Source of the DNA: Paracoccaceae bacterium
Lineage (GTDB): Bacteria > Pseudomonadota > Alphaproteobacteria > Rhodobacterales > Rhodobacteraceae
Direction of reading: 5' to 3'
DNA length: 64,000 nt
NCBI GenBank assembly: GCA_006226775.1
Contig: SBGD01000021.1
Coordinates: 1 to 64,000, forward strand
This document shows positions 17,256-28,057 of this stretch, one piece after another. The notes below the pieces were generated by a model, which did no database searches, had not been told where the DNA came from, and saw only the letters and a list, made by a program, of their open reading frames with translations. The position numbers were made by a program, and so were the translations under genes. The number at the start of each line of letters is the position of its first letter. Position 1 is the first letter of the stretch.

Positions 17256-17987
17256 ATGCGCCTGATCCTGCTTGCCCTCCTGCTGACCCTGCCCGGCCAT
17301 GCCCGGGCCGAATGTGTCGTGCTGCTGCACGGGCTGGCGCGCAGCGACATCAGCCTTGTCGCCATGCAGCAGGTGCTCAAGGCCAATGGCTACGACACCG
17401 TCCTGCCCTCCTATCCCTCGACCGAGGCGCCGATCGAGACGCTGGTGCGCGACACCCTGCCCGCCGCCTTTGCGCAATGCGGAGACCAGACCACCCATGC
17501 GGTCACCCATTCCATGGGCGGCATCCTCTTGCGGGTCTGGCTGCGCGACCACGGCACGCCGGACAACCTGGGCCGCATCGTCATGCTGGCGCCGCCCAAC
17601 CGGGGCAGCGAGCTGGTGGACGAACTGGGCGGGCTCGACCTCTTTCGCTGGATCAACGGGCCTGCCGGGATGCAGCTTGGCACCGGCCCCGACGACCTGC
17701 CGCTGCAACTGCCGCCGGTCGAGGCCGAGCTGGGGGTGATCGCCGGCACCCGCTCGCTCAACCCGGCCTTCTCGGCGCTGATCGACGGGCCGGACGATGG
17801 CAAGGTCTCGGTCGCCTCGACCATGGTCGAGGGCATGAACTGGCACATCACCCTGCCGGTCACCCATACCTTCCTGATGAACAACCCGGTGGTGATCGCC
17901 CAGGTGCTGCTGTTCTTGCGCGAAGGCCGGTTCGATCCCGACATGGACCTCACCGATGTGCTGATGGGGGCGGGGGATGACGGCTGA
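17256..17987 (+). CDS. Secreted alpha/beta-hydrolase (esterase/lipase)
   Basis: Protein of 243 aa with a Sec signal peptide (about residues 1-18, [18 protein letters not shown]) and so probably periplasmic. The oxyanion region [10 protein letters not shown] is next, and the nucleophile elbow is THSMGG (about residues 89-94), with candidate Asp and a late His (PVTHTFL, about 208). Substrate cannot be told; the fold is close to triacylglycerol lipase-like esterases. The last 11 bases overlap the start of phnM, so the two are likely co-translated, an unusual pairing of a periplasmic and a cytosolic hydrolase. Confidence 0.8.
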   Translation: MRLILLALLLTLPGHARAECVVLLHGLARSDISLVAMQQVLKANGYDTVLPSYPSTEAPIETLVRDTLPAAFAQCGDQTTHAVTHSMGGILLRVWLRDHGTPDNLGRIVMLAPPNRGSELVDELGGLDLFRWINGPAGMQLGTGPDDLPLQLPPVEAELGVIAGTRSLNPAFSALIDGPDDGKVSVASTMVEGMNWHITLPVTHTFLMNNPVVIAQVLLFLREGRFDPDMDLTDVLMGAGDDG

Positions 17988-19125
17988 GCTGACCTTTTCC
18001 GGCGCCAATTGGCTGTCGCCCTCGGGCTTCGTGACGGCGCCGCTGTCGATCGCCGAAGGGCGCATCGTGGCAGAGCCGGGCCGTGCCGTCGATCTCTCCG
18101 GCAAGCTGATCCTGCCGGGCATCGTCGACCTGCACGGCGACGGGTTCGAGCGGCACCTGGCGCCGCGCCGGGGCGCGATGAACGATCTCACCCGCGGGCT
18201 GATCTCGGCCGAGGCAGAGCTGGCCGCGAACGGCATCACCACCGCGGTGCTGGCGCAGTTCTATTCCTGGGAGGGCGGGCTGCGCGGCCCGGACTTTGCC
18301 ACCCGGATGCTGGCGGCGCTGGAGACGGTGAAGGCCGGGCTCGACACCGATCTGCGGGTGCAACTGCGGGTCGAGACGCATATGATCGACGCCTACCCCG
18401 AGATCCTCGGGCTGATCGACCGCCATGCCATCGGCTATGTCGCCTTCAACGACCACCTGCCGCACGACCACCTGGCGCGCGGCAAACGCCCGCCGCGGCT
18501 GACCGGCACGGCGCTGAAATCCGGGCGCAACCCGGAAAAGCACCTGGCGCTGATGCAGGCGCTGCACGACCGCCGCGCCGAGGTGCCCGCCGCCCTCGAC
18601 GCGCTCTGCGCCGACCTCGCCCGCCGCGGCCTGCACATGGCCAGCCACGACGACGCGACGCCCGAGGATGTTGCCGCCTGGGCCGCCCGCGGCGTGACGA
18701 TCAGCGAGTTCCCCGAGACCCTGGAGGCCGCCCGCGCCGCCCAGGAGGCAGGCATGGCCACCGTCCTTGGCGCGCCCAATGTCGCCCGCGGCGCCAGCCA
18801 CAAGGGCATGGTCTCGGCCCGCGAGGTGATCGTTGAGGGGGTCTGCTCGGCGCTGGCCTCGGATTACCACTACCCGTCGCCGCGCAATGCCGCGCGCGAC
18901 CTGGCGGACCTCGGGCTGGCCGATGTCGCCGCCGCCTGGGCGCTGGTCTCGACCAATCCGGCGCGCATCCTCGGCCTTGCCGACCGCGGCACCCTCGCCC
19001 CCGGCCAGCGCGCCGACCTGGTGATCCTCGATCAGGACAGCCGCCGCCTCGAGGCGACCCTGGCGCGGGGACGGTTCACCTATCTCGCCGGCGATACCGC
19101 CCGCCGCCTGACCGCGCGGGGCTGA
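17977..19125 (+). CDS. phnM: PhnM-type phosphonate metabolism amidohydrolase
   Basis: Metal-dependent amidohydrolase of 382 aa, close in length to PhnM, which removes diphosphate from alpha-D-ribose 1-methylphosphonate 5-triphosphate in the C-P lyase pathway. Family features are [16 protein letters not shown] (about residues 46-61), [26 protein letters not shown] and the late SDYHYPSPR. No other phn gene is in the window, so it is either an orphan PhnM with the rest of the operon elsewhere or a paralogue with another substrate. Overlaps the upstream esterase by 11 bp. Confidence 0.85.
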   Translation: MTAELTFSGANWLSPSGFVTAPLSIAEGRIVAEPGRAVDLSGKLILPGIVDLHGDGFERHLAPRRGAMNDLTRGLISAEAELAANGITTAVLAQFYSWEGGLRGPDFATRMLAALETVKAGLDTDLRVQLRVETHMIDAYPEILGLIDRHAIGYVAFNDHLPHDHLARGKRPPRLTGTALKSGRNPEKHLALMQALHDRRAEVPAALDALCADLARRGLHMASHDDATPEDVAAWAARGVTISEFPETLEAARAAQEAGMATVLGAPNVARGASHKGMVSAREVIVEGVCSALASDYHYPSPRNAARDLADLGLADVAAAWALVSTNPARILGLADRGTLAPGQRADLVILDQDSRRLEATLARGRFTYLAGDTARRLTARG

Positions 19126-19135
19126 GGCTTGGGCA

Positions 19136-20212
19136 TCACGCCTCCGGCGGCCGGAGCCGGTTCACATGCCCCATCTTGCGCCCCGGCTTGGCCTCGGCCT
19201 TGCCGTAGAGATGCAGGCTGGCGCCGCCTTCGCGCGCAATCTCCGGCACCCGGTCCATGTCGGCGCCGATCAGGTTCTCCATCTCGACATCCACGTGCCG
19301 GCGACCGTCGCCCAGGGGCCAGCCCGCCACGGCGCGGACATGCTGCTCGAACTGGTCGATGGCACAGCCCATCTGGGTCCAATGGCCGGAATTATGCACC
19401 CGCGGCGCGATCTCGTTGACCACCAGCCCGCCCGGCGTGACGAACAATTCCACCCCCATGACGCCCACGTAGTCCAGCGCATTGAGGATCCGCCCCGCCA
19501 GCAGCACCGCATCCGCCTGCATCCCCGCGCGCAACGGCGCAGGCACCCTGGTGGTCCGCAGGATCCCGCCCTCGTGCCGGTTCTCGCCCGGGTCGAAACA
19601 GGCGACCTCGCCGGTCAGCCCGCGCGCCGCGATCACCGAGACCTCGAAGCTGAAGTCGACGAAGCCTTCCAGGATTGCCGGCGCGCCGGCCATGTCCTTC
19701 AGCGCCGCACCGGCCGCCTCCGGCCCGTCGATCCGCGCCTGGCCCTTGCCGTCATAGCCGAAGCGCCGGGTCTTGAGGATCGCCGGCGTGCCGATCCCGG
19801 CCAGCGCGGCGTCCAGAGACGCCCGGTCGGGGACATCGGCATAGGGCGCGGTGGTCAGCCCGAGGCCGCGCAGGAAATCCTTCTCGACCAGCCGGTCCTG
19901 GCTGACCCGCAGCGCCTCGCGCCCGGGGCGGATCGGCCGCACTTTCTCGAGCAGGTCCAGCGCCGCGGTGGGGATGTTCTCGAATTCATAGGTGATGACA
20001 TCGACGCTCTCGGCAAAGGCGGTCAGCGCGGCGGCGTCGTCATATCCGGCCGTCGTCACCCGCTCGGCCACATGGCCCGCGGGGGGATTGGCGCCCGGCT
20101 CGTAGACATGGCAGCGAAAGCCCAGGCGGCTGGCGGCCACCGAGAGCATGCGGCCCAATTGCCCGCCGCCGAGAATGCCGATCACGGCGCCGGGGGGAAG
20201 CCTGTCACTCAT
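19136..20212 (-). CDS. purK: PurK, N5-carboxyaminoimidazole ribonucleotide synthase
   Basis: ATP-grasp enzyme of 358 aa that makes N5-CAIR from AIR, bicarbonate and ATP in purine synthesis. The N-terminal [12 protein letters not shown] (about residues 12-23), the ATP-grasp core ([14 protein letters not shown]) and the C-terminal [14 protein letters not shown] are all present. I start at the ATG at 20212 ([10 protein letters not shown]), which lies 8 bp inside purE and fits coupled translation; the longer frame to 20323 is Arg/Ser-rich. Product goes to PurE. Confidence 0.95.
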   Translation of the reverse strand: MSDRLPPGAVIGILGGGQLGRMLSVAASRLGFRCHVYEPGANPPAGHVAERVTTAGYDDAAALTAFAESVDVITYEFENIPTAALDLLEKVRPIRPGREALRVSQDRLVEKDFLRGLGLTTAPYADVPDRASLDAALAGIGTPAILKTRRFGYDGKGQARIDGPEAAGAALKDMAGAPAILEGFVDFSFEVSVIAARGLTGEVACFDPGENRHEGGILRTTRVPAPLRAGMQADAVLLAGRILNALDYVGVMGVELFVTPGGLVVNEIAPRVHNSGHWTQMGCAIDQFEQHVRAVAGWPLGDGRRHVDVEMENLIGADMDRVPEIAREGGASLHLYGKAEAKPGRKMGHVNRLRPPEA

Positions 20213-20693
20213 CGACCGGCACCTCCGGGATCGAGGCCGAGAGCGCCGCGCGCCAGGCCTCGAGCCGCTCTGCAAGTGCCGCGTCCTGCAGCGCGAGGAT
20301 GCCCGCGGCCAGGAGCCCCGCATTCTGCGCCCCGGCGGCGCCGATGGCCATTGTGGCCACGGGGAACCCGCGCGGCATCTGGACGATGGAATAGAGCGAA
20401 TCGACCCCCGACAGCGCCCGGGTCTGCACCGGCACGCCGATCACCGGCAGCCGGGTCTTCGAGGCCATCATGCCGGGCAGATGCGCCGCGCCGCCGGCGC
20501 CCGCGATGATCACCTGCAGGCCGCGGGGGGCGGCGGTCCGGCCATAGTCCCAGAGCCGGTCCGGCGTGCGATGGGCCGAAACGATGCGCGCCTCGAAGGC
20601 GACGCCCAGGTCGTCCAGCACCTCCGCCGCTTCCTTCATGGTGGGCCAGTCGGACTGACTGCCCATGATGATGCCGACGCGTGGTTCTGCCAT
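20205..20693 (-). CDS. purE: PurE, N5-CAIR mutase
   Basis: Class I PurE of 162 aa that moves the carboxyl group of N5-CAIR to give CAIR. Signature [13 protein letters not shown] (about residues 7-19), [10 protein letters not shown] (about 38-47) and [13 protein letters not shown] (about 63-75). Overlaps purK by 8 bp. The upstream region on this strand carries the five-copy 72-bp hairpin array (20775-21106), which would lie in or near the purEK leader. Confidence 0.96.
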   Translation of the reverse strand: MAEPRVGIIMGSQSDWPTMKEAAEVLDDLGVAFEARIVSAHRTPDRLWDYGRTAAPRGLQVIIAGAGGAAHLPGMMASKTRLPVIGVPVQTRALSGVDSLYSIVQMPRGFPVATMAIGAAGAQNAGLLAAGILALQDAALAERLEAWRAALSASIPEVPVDE

Positions 20694-20774
20694 CCTGTCC
20701 CCCGGGTTTCGGAGCGCGCACTATAGCCGGGTCGGCGCCGAGGGCAATTGCCTTGCGGCCCGCGTGGTGTGGCC

Positions 20775-21106
20775 GATCTGTCAACAGATCGCATCCGATC
20801 CATCAATGGCTCGGCCCGCGCCATACTGCAAACCCCGCGCCAAGGCGATCTGTCAACAGATCGCACCCGATCCATCAATGGATCGGTCCGCGCCACACCG
20901 CAAATCCCGCGCCAAGGCGATCTGTCAACAGATCGCACCCGATCCATCAATGGATCGGCCCGCGCCGCACCGCAAACCCCGCGCCAAGGCGATCTGTCAA
21001 CAGATCGCAACCGATCCATCAATGGATCGGTCCGCGCCGCACTGCAAACCTCACGCCAAGGCGATCTGTCAACAGATCGCATCCGATCCATCAATGGATC
21101 GGCCCC
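20775..21106 (-). repeat. Five tandem 72-bp units, each with two GATC-flanked hairpins
   Basis: Units begin at 20775, 20847, 20919, 20991 and 21063; the last is cut short after its second hairpin. Each holds GATCTG-TCAA-CAGATC, a 6-bp spacer, and GATCCA-TCAA-TGGATC, followed by about 38 bp of GC-rich spacer. Units differ at only a few bases; the first has an A-to-C change in the second hairpin (ATGGCTCGG). Because 72 is divisible by 3 the array stays open as a 24-residue repeat in several frames, but no start, ribosome site or known family supports a protein. It lies upstream of purEK and downstream of DUF465 on the minus strand. The rest of 20694-21108 holds no gene. Confidence 0.95.
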
Positions 21107-21108
21107 CC

Positions 21109-21333
21109 TCAGGCGATGATGTCCGGCAGCAGGCGATCCTCGATCATCGCGATCTTGTCCTTCAGCCGCAGCTTCTTTTTCTTCAGCCGCTGCAGGGTCA
21201 GCGCATCCGCCCGGCCTTCGACCTGCAACGCCGAGATCGCCTCGTCGAGGTCGCGATGCTCGCGCTTGAAGACCTCGAGCTCCACGCGCAGGACATCGTC
21301 GGTTTTCATGGCGATCTCGTTGTGCTGGTTCAT
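21109..21333 (-). CDS. DUF465 (YdcH-like) small protein
   Basis: Protein of 74 aa, almost wholly helical, with the DUF465 pattern: VFKREHRDLDEAISALQ and the Lys-rich LQRLKKKKLRLKDKIAMIE (about residues 48-66). Function unknown in the family; the charged coiled helix suggests a protein- or nucleic-acid-binding role. Met1 and Met9 are both possible starts. Its stop is a few bases from the hairpin array, which may act as its terminator. Confidence 0.85.
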   Translation of the reverse strand: MNQHNEIAMKTDDVLRVELEVFKREHRDLDEAISALQVEGRADALTLQRLKKKKLRLKDKIAMIEDRLLPDIIA

Positions 21334-21490
21334 CTGTCAGGTCTCCATTCCAGGCAGGCTCGCAGGATAGTGAGTCGCACGGGCTTTGGCAAAGGTCTTG
21401 CACCGCGGCGCAGTCGAACCCATATTCCTTACGATCCGGTTGCCGCACCTGGGACCGGACAGAGATGTCGCTTTATCGCAAGGACGTGTC

Positions 21491-21913
21491 ATGACAAAAC
21501 TGACCCTGGGCTCCTATCCCCACATGTTGGGGTTCGAGCAGCTGGAACGCCTTCTGGAACGCACGGCCAAGGCCGGCAACGAAGGCTATCCGCCCTTCAA
21601 CATCGAACAGACGTCGGACCATTCCTACCGCATCACCCTTGCGGTCGCCGGATTTGCCGAAGAGGACCTGGCGATCACCGTCGAGGACCGGCAACTGGTG
21701 ATCCGCGGGCGCCAGGGCGACGACGCCGCCGACCGGGTCTTCCTGCATCGCGGCATCGCCGCGCGCCAGTTCCAGCGCAGCTTCGTGCTGGCCGATGGCG
21801 TGGAAGTGGGCGAAGCGGCCATGGAAAACGGGCTGCTGCACATCGACCTGACGCTGCAGCGTCCGGAAACGGTGGTCCAGACCATCAACATCAGAAAAGG
21901 GGCAAGGTCATGA
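21491..21913 (+). CDS. Hsp20/alpha-crystallin small heat-shock protein
   Basis: Protein of 140 aa with an alpha-crystallin domain (about residues 35-135): PPFNIEQTSDHSYRITLAVA near 36, then the DLAITVEDRQLVIRG strand pair and the A.MENGLLHIDL block near 113. It would hold unfolded proteins in a refoldable state in the cytosol. The ATG at 21491 is preceded by AAGGACG; the frame extends to 21386 but those residues are not family-like. Its stop overlaps the DUF1150 start (ATGA), a common pair in this group. Confidence 0.9.
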   Translation: MTKLTLGSYPHMLGFEQLERLLERTAKAGNEGYPPFNIEQTSDHSYRITLAVAGFAEEDLAITVEDRQLVIRGRQGDDAADRVFLHRGIAARQFQRSFVLADGVEVGEAAMENGLLHIDLTLQRPETVVQTINIRKGARS

Positions 21914-22137
21914 ACACGGCTTATGATTTCGCAAACACCATTGCGCACAATATCGTCTACGTGAAACCGGTGGCAGTCGCGGATCTGCCCGAGGACATCC
22001 GCAGCCAGGCCCAGGGCGCCAAGACGCTCTATGCCGTCCACCGCGAGAACGGCGAGCAGCTGGCCCTGGTGGCCGACCGCAAGCTGGCCTACCTGCTGGC
22101 CCGCCAGCACGACATGGCACCGGTCTCGGTGCACTGA
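21910..22137 (+). CDS. DUF1150 family protein
   Basis: Protein of 75 aa: NIVYVKPVAVADLPEDI (about residues 14-30), then LYAVHRENGEQLALVADRKLAYLLARQHDMAPVSVH to the end, the standard DUF1150 layout. Function unknown; the family usually follows an Hsp20 gene in alphaproteobacteria, which suggests a role with that chaperone (inference). Start overlaps the Hsp20 stop by four bases. It lies inside a much longer open frame, so it is easily missed. Confidence 0.88.
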   Translation: MNTAYDFANTIAHNIVYVKPVAVADLPEDIRSQAQGAKTLYAVHRENGEQLALVADRKLAYLLARQHDMAPVSVH

Positions 22138-22140
22138 TCC

Positions 22141-22173
22141 CATCCGCCGGGCGACAGATGCGCCCGGCGGATG
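22141..22173. terminator. 13-bp perfect hairpin between DUF1150 and gdhA
   Basis: CATCCGCCGGGCG, loop ACAGATG, then the exact complement. It sits between two convergent genes (ends at 22137 and 22190) and can serve both, although neither side has a strong T run. Confidence 0.7.
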
Positions 22174-22189
22174 CCAAGCCCCGGTGGCG

Positions 22190-23608
<1,419 letters not shown>

Positions 23609-23618
23609 TCACAAGGGC

Positions 23619-23647
23619 GGGCGCGCGTCCCTAGCAGACGCGCGCCC
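23619..23647 (-). terminator. 11-bp GC-rich hairpin after sat-cysC
   Basis: GGGCGCGCGTC, loop CCTAGCA, then the exact complement, 37 bp past the stop of the sulfate-activation gene on the minus strand. Strong stem without a clear T run. Confidence 0.6.
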
Positions 23648-23683
23648 GATATTCCATGTCGAACGAGTGCGATGCAGCGCGTG

Positions 23684-25759
23684 CTATGCGCCGATCAGCC
23701 CCATGCTCTCGAGCTTCAACAGCACCTGATGGGCGCAATTGTCAACCTCGACATTCTCGGTCTCGACCCGCAGCTCGGGATTTTCGGGCACGTCATAAGG
23801 GTCCGAGATCCCGGTGAATTCCTTGATCTTGCCTTCCCGCGCCAGCTTGTAAAGCCCCTTGCGGTCGCGCCGCTCGCATTCCTCGATCGAGGTCGCCACA
23901 TGCACCTCGCAGAAGGCGCCATAGGCTTCGACCATCTCGCGCACCTTGCGACGGGTCGCCGCATAGGGCGCGATCGGGGCGCAGATGGCGATACCGCCGT
24001 TCTTGGTGATCTCCGAGGCGACAAAACCGATCCGCTGGATGTTGAGATCGCGGTGCTCCTTGGAGAAGCCCAGTTCCGACGACAGGTTTTTCCGCACCAC
24101 GTCACCGTCAAGCAGCGTCACCGGACGCCCGCCCATCTCCATCAGCTTGACCATCAGCGCATTGGCAATGGTCGACTTGCCGGACCCGGAAAAGCCGGTG
24201 AAGAACACGGTAAAGCCCTGATTGGCCCGCGGCGGACGGGTCTTGCGCAGTTCCGCCACCACTTCGGGGAAGGAGAACCAGTCGGGGATCTCCAGGCCCT
24301 CCTGCAGACGGCGACGCAGCTCGGTGCCGCTGATATTGAGGATGGTGACGTTGTCGCGATCCTCGATCTCGTCGGCGGGCTCATATTGCGCGCGCTCCTG
24401 CACATAGACCATGTGCTTGAAGTCGACCATCTCGACGCCGATCTCGCTCTGGTACTTGCGGAACAGATCCTGCGCCTCGTAGGGGCCGTAGAAATCCTCG
24501 CCCTGGCTGTTCTTGCCCGGGCCGGCGTGGTCGCGCCCGACGATGAAATGGGTGCAGCCGTGGTTGGCGCGGATCAGCCCGTGCCAGACCGCCTCGCGCG
24601 GGCCGCCCATGCGCATCGCAAGGTTGAGCAGGCTCATGTTGGTGGTCGACTGCGGATACTTGTCGAGCACCGCCTCGTAACAGCGCACGCGGGTGAAGTG
24701 ATCGACGTCGCCCGGCTTGGTCATGCCGACGACCGGGTGGATCAGCAGGTTGGCCTGGGCCTCCTTGGCGGCGCGGAAGGTCAGTTCCTGGTGCGCGCGG
24801 TGCAGCGGGTTGCGGGTCTGGAAGGCCACCACCTTGCGCCAGCCCAGCTTGCGAAAGAGCGCGCGGAGTTCGTTGGGCGTATCGCGGCGGCCGCGGAAAT
24901 CGTAATGCACCGGCTGCTGGATGCCGGTCACCGGTCCGCCGAGGTACACTTTCCCGGCCGTGTGATGCAGGTAGTTCACCGCCGGGTGCGCGATGTCGTC
25001 GGCGCCGAAGACCTTCTCGGCTTCGCGCGATTTGTCCGGGGTCCAGCGGTCGGTGACGGTCATGGTGCCGAGGATCACGCCTTCCTGGTCGCGCAGCGCG
25101 ATGTCCTGGCCGATCTCGAGGCCCTCGGCGAATTTTTCGGAGACATCCAGCGTGATCGGCATCGGCCAGAGCGTGCCATCGGCCAGCCGCATGTTGTCCA
25201 CGACGCCGTTGTAATCCTCTTCGGTGAGGAAGCCCTTGAGCGGGTTGAAGCCGCCGTTCATCAAGAGCTCCAGATCGCAGATCTGGCGCGGCGTCAGGTC
25301 GAGGCTGACAAGATCGCCCGCCTCCACCTTCAGCTTCTGGGCGCTTTCATAGGAAACATAGAGCTCGGGGATCGGAGCCAGGTTGTTCTGCATCAGTTCG
25401 GTCCTGTGTTTGATCGGGACAAGGCCACTCGCGGTGCCTGTCAGTTCGGCGTGGAGCGCCTCGTATTCGGCCAGTTTGCCGGCCAGGAAGCGGTCGGTCA
25501 GCCGGTTCTTCTCGGCCGCCCCTTTCGAGGTCAGCGCATAGGCGAACCGCTGGCGCCGGTCCGGCCCCGCGCGTTCGCTGACTTTGATGAACCCCTCCGC
25601 CTCGGCAGTCTTGAGCCGCGCGTTCAGCGTGCCCAGCGACACGCCCACCGCCTCGGCAATGACCCGCTGCGAGGCATCCGGCGCCAGGTCGAGCTGGCGC
25701 AGGAGGCGAAACAGCTGGCCTTCCTCATCGGTGATCTTCTGTGCCTTGACGGGGGCCAT
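23684..25759 (-). CDS. Winged helix-ATP sulfurylase-APS kinase fusion
   Basis: One uninterrupted frame of 691 aa with three parts. Residues about 8-108 are a MarR-like winged helix of the EPS-associated type (LLRQLDLAPDASQRVIAEAV, then FAYALTSKGAAEKNRLTDRF). Residues about 123-505 are ATP sulfurylase (QTRNPLHRAHQEL at 314-326, GRDHAGPG at 408-415). Residues about 512-691 are APS kinase (P-loop GFSGSGKST, 522-530). The enzyme part turns sulfate into PAPS. The usual Sat-CysC begins at the Met at residue 123 (ATG at 25393), which has AGGA 8 nt upstream, so a shorter enzyme-only product is also possible. A 20-bp palindrome precedes the long start. Confidence 0.9.
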   Translation of the reverse strand: MAPVKAQKITDEEGQLFRLLRQLDLAPDASQRVIAEAVGVSLGTLNARLKTAEAEGFIKVSERAGPDRRQRFAYALTSKGAAEKNRLTDRFLAGKLAEYEALHAELTGTASGLVPIKHRTELMQNNLAPIPELYVSYESAQKLKVEAGDLVSLDLTPRQICDLELLMNGGFNPLKGFLTEEDYNGVVDNMRLADGTLWPMPITLDVSEKFAEGLEIGQDIALRDQEGVILGTMTVTDRWTPDKSREAEKVFGADDIAHPAVNYLHHTAGKVYLGGPVTGIQQPVHYDFRGRRDTPNELRALFRKLGWRKVVAFQTRNPLHRAHQELTFRAAKEAQANLLIHPVVGMTKPGDVDHFTRVRCYEAVLDKYPQSTTNMSLLNLAMRMGGPREAVWHGLIRANHGCTHFIVGRDHAGPGKNSQGEDFYGPYEAQDLFRKYQSEIGVEMVDFKHMVYVQERAQYEPADEIEDRDNVTILNISGTELRRRLQEGLEIPDWFSFPEVVAELRKTRPPRANQGFTVFFTGFSGSGKSTIANALMVKLMEMGGRPVTLLDGDVVRKNLSSELGFSKEHRDLNIQRIGFVASEITKNGGIAICAPIAPYAATRRKVREMVEAYGAFCEVHVATSIEECERRDRKGLYKLAREGKIKEFTGISDPYDVPENPELRVETENVEVDNCAHQVLLKLESMGLIGA

Positions 25760-25775
25760 GTGACGCGACTCGAAG

Positions 25776-25795
25776 TGTGTTCAACGCTGAACACA
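25776..25795. promoter_or_regulatory. Perfect 20-bp palindromic operator candidate
   Basis: TGTGTTCA-ACGC-TGAACACA, a perfect 8-bp inverted repeat with a 4-bp spacer, 16 bp before the start codon of the winged helix-Sat-CysC gene. Size and symmetry suit a dimeric winged-helix repressor, and the gene encodes exactly such a domain. Binding is inferred, not shown. Confidence 0.65.
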
Positions 25796-26172
25796 TCGCA
25801 TGAGAGGCGGCGTCAGAAAAGCCCGAATATGCGGTAGGCGCACGGTATTGCGGAAATGCCGCAGTGGCTGGGGGGCTTGCCGCGGCGGTGTTGCAGCCAG
25901 GTGCAGCCCGCACCGGTTGGCAGTCCGACCTGGGGAGGGATTTGCCAGCGGAACCGTCGAGCCTTGCGTGGCCCGGAATCAAGGCGAAGCCGCCGGGCCA
26001 GCGCCGACCCGCCCCCCGGGGAGGCGCTATGGCTGCCGACAGCGCATCGCTCGGAAACCGGGGTGATTTGGCTGGCATAAAGTGCGCCGAAAATCCGTTG
26101 CAGCGCCACCCCGCGGGTCGGCGCTGGCCCGGCTTGCGTTGCGCGGGGGGCAGCCCGACTACCCGCCTCGGG
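25796..26172. other. Gene-free stretch with a long-range inverted repeat
   Basis: No convincing gene in either strand, though GC bias leaves several frames open. It holds a perfect 19-bp inverted repeat (25992-26010 and 26115-26133) with 104 bp between the arms. The stretch separates the sulfate-activation gene from the trxB stop; both genes are on the minus strand, so it lies downstream of trxB. Confidence 0.5.
25992..26133. repeat. 19-bp inverted repeat with 104-bp spacer
   Basis: GCCGGGCCAGCGCCGACCC at 25992-26010 and its exact reverse complement at 26115-26133. The arms could be the ends of a small non-autonomous element or a long-range RNA stem downstream of trxB. No target-site duplication is evident from the bases I compared, and no transposase is present. 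Confidence 0.7.
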
Positions 26173-27198
<1,026 letters not shown>

Positions 27199-27394
27199 TC
27201 ATGAATGTGTCAGAGGCCGCATATAGCGATCCCGCGCGGCGACGAAAAGGGCGCGCAGACCGGCTGTGCGCAAAGGTCCGGGGCCCGGCGCGTGAACAAG
27301 CGCGGGATGCGCGAAGAAAATTGCCGAGTTGCGAAACAATATTGCGCTGCGTCCGCGAAGTGCTATAACAATCGCAAATTCGGCGGAGGGGATA

Positions 27395-27895
27395 ATGCCG
27401 GGCACCAGACTAGATCCGATCGATCGCAAGATCCTGGCCGAGCTTCAGGCCGACGGGCGCATGACCAATGTGGAACTGGCCCGCCGGGTGGGCATTTCGG
27501 CGCCGCCCTGCCTGCGCCGGGTGCGCACGCTGGAAGACCAGGGCTATATCCGCGGCTACCACGCCGACATCGACGCCCGCGGGCTGGGCTTCGAGGTCCA
27601 GGTCTTTGCCATGGTGGGGCTGGTTTCGCAGGCCGAGGGCGATCTGTCCGCCTTCGAGAACCGCTGCCGCGCCTGGCCCCTGGTGCGCGAGTGTCACATG
27701 CTCAACGGCGAGGTCGACTTCATCCTGAAATGCGTGGCGCCGGATCTCTCGAGCTTCCAGAGCTTTTTGACCGGCGAGCTTCTGACCGCGCCCAATGTCG
27801 CCTCGGTCAAGACCTCGCTGGTGATCCGCGGCGCCAAGGACGACCCCGGCGTGCCCTTCGAGGTGCTCGAGGCCCGGCTGAGCAAGAGCGCCTGA
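27395..27895 (+). CDS. Lrp/AsnC family transcriptional regulator
   Basis: Protein of 166 aa. The N-terminal helix-turn-helix (about residues 5-55: LDPIDRKILAELQADGRMTN, then GISAPPCLRRVRTLE) binds DNA, and the C-terminal RAM/ligand domain follows from about 70. Start chosen at the ATG at 27395 behind GGAGGGG; an upstream frame exists but lacks this site. The AT-rich stretch 27320-27375 between trxB and this gene is the likely shared control region. Effector unknown, probably an amino acid. Confidence 0.9.
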   Translation: MPGTRLDPIDRKILAELQADGRMTNVELARRVGISAPPCLRRVRTLEDQGYIRGYHADIDARGLGFEVQVFAMVGLVSQAEGDLSAFENRCRAWPLVRECHMLNGEVDFILKCVAPDLSSFQSFLTGELLTAPNVASVKTSLVIRGAKDDPGVPFEVLEARLSKSA

Positions 27896-27947
27896 TCCGG
27901 CGCGGCGGCCCGCCGCGTTTGCGCAACGTCGTCCCCCTTGGTGCAAC

Positions 27948-28017
27948 GTCATCCCGGGCTTGACCCGGGATCTCCCGGCCAGCCTGCGCTGAGATCCCGG
28001 GGCAAGCCCGGGATGAC
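27948..28017. repeat. Palindromic repeat, 27-bp arms
   Basis: GTCATCCCGGGCTTGACCC... (27948-27974) is followed 16 bp later by its near-perfect reverse complement (27991-28017). It resembles the CCCGGGCTTGA-type palindromes common between genes in alphaproteobacteria; relatives here are at 44435-44566 and 53891-53952. It separates the convergent Lrp and Hint genes and may terminate both. Confidence 0.8.
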
Positions 28018-28057
28018 GGCAGGAGGGCCGGCACCCCCTGCCCTCCCCTGTCAGACC

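Noticed and set aside
20775-21106. CRISPR array
   Set aside because: Units are tandem and nearly identical, the spacers are not unique, and no cas gene is present.
20748-21119. 24-residue repeat protein encoded by the 72-bp array
   Set aside because: The frame is open because 72 is a multiple of 3. All differences between units fit hairpin conservation rather than a protein, and there is no ribosome site or known family.
25796-26172. Transposase or small gene near the long inverted repeat
   Set aside because: Open frames on both strands are mutually overlapping and show no helix-turn-helix, DDE or other recognisable motif.
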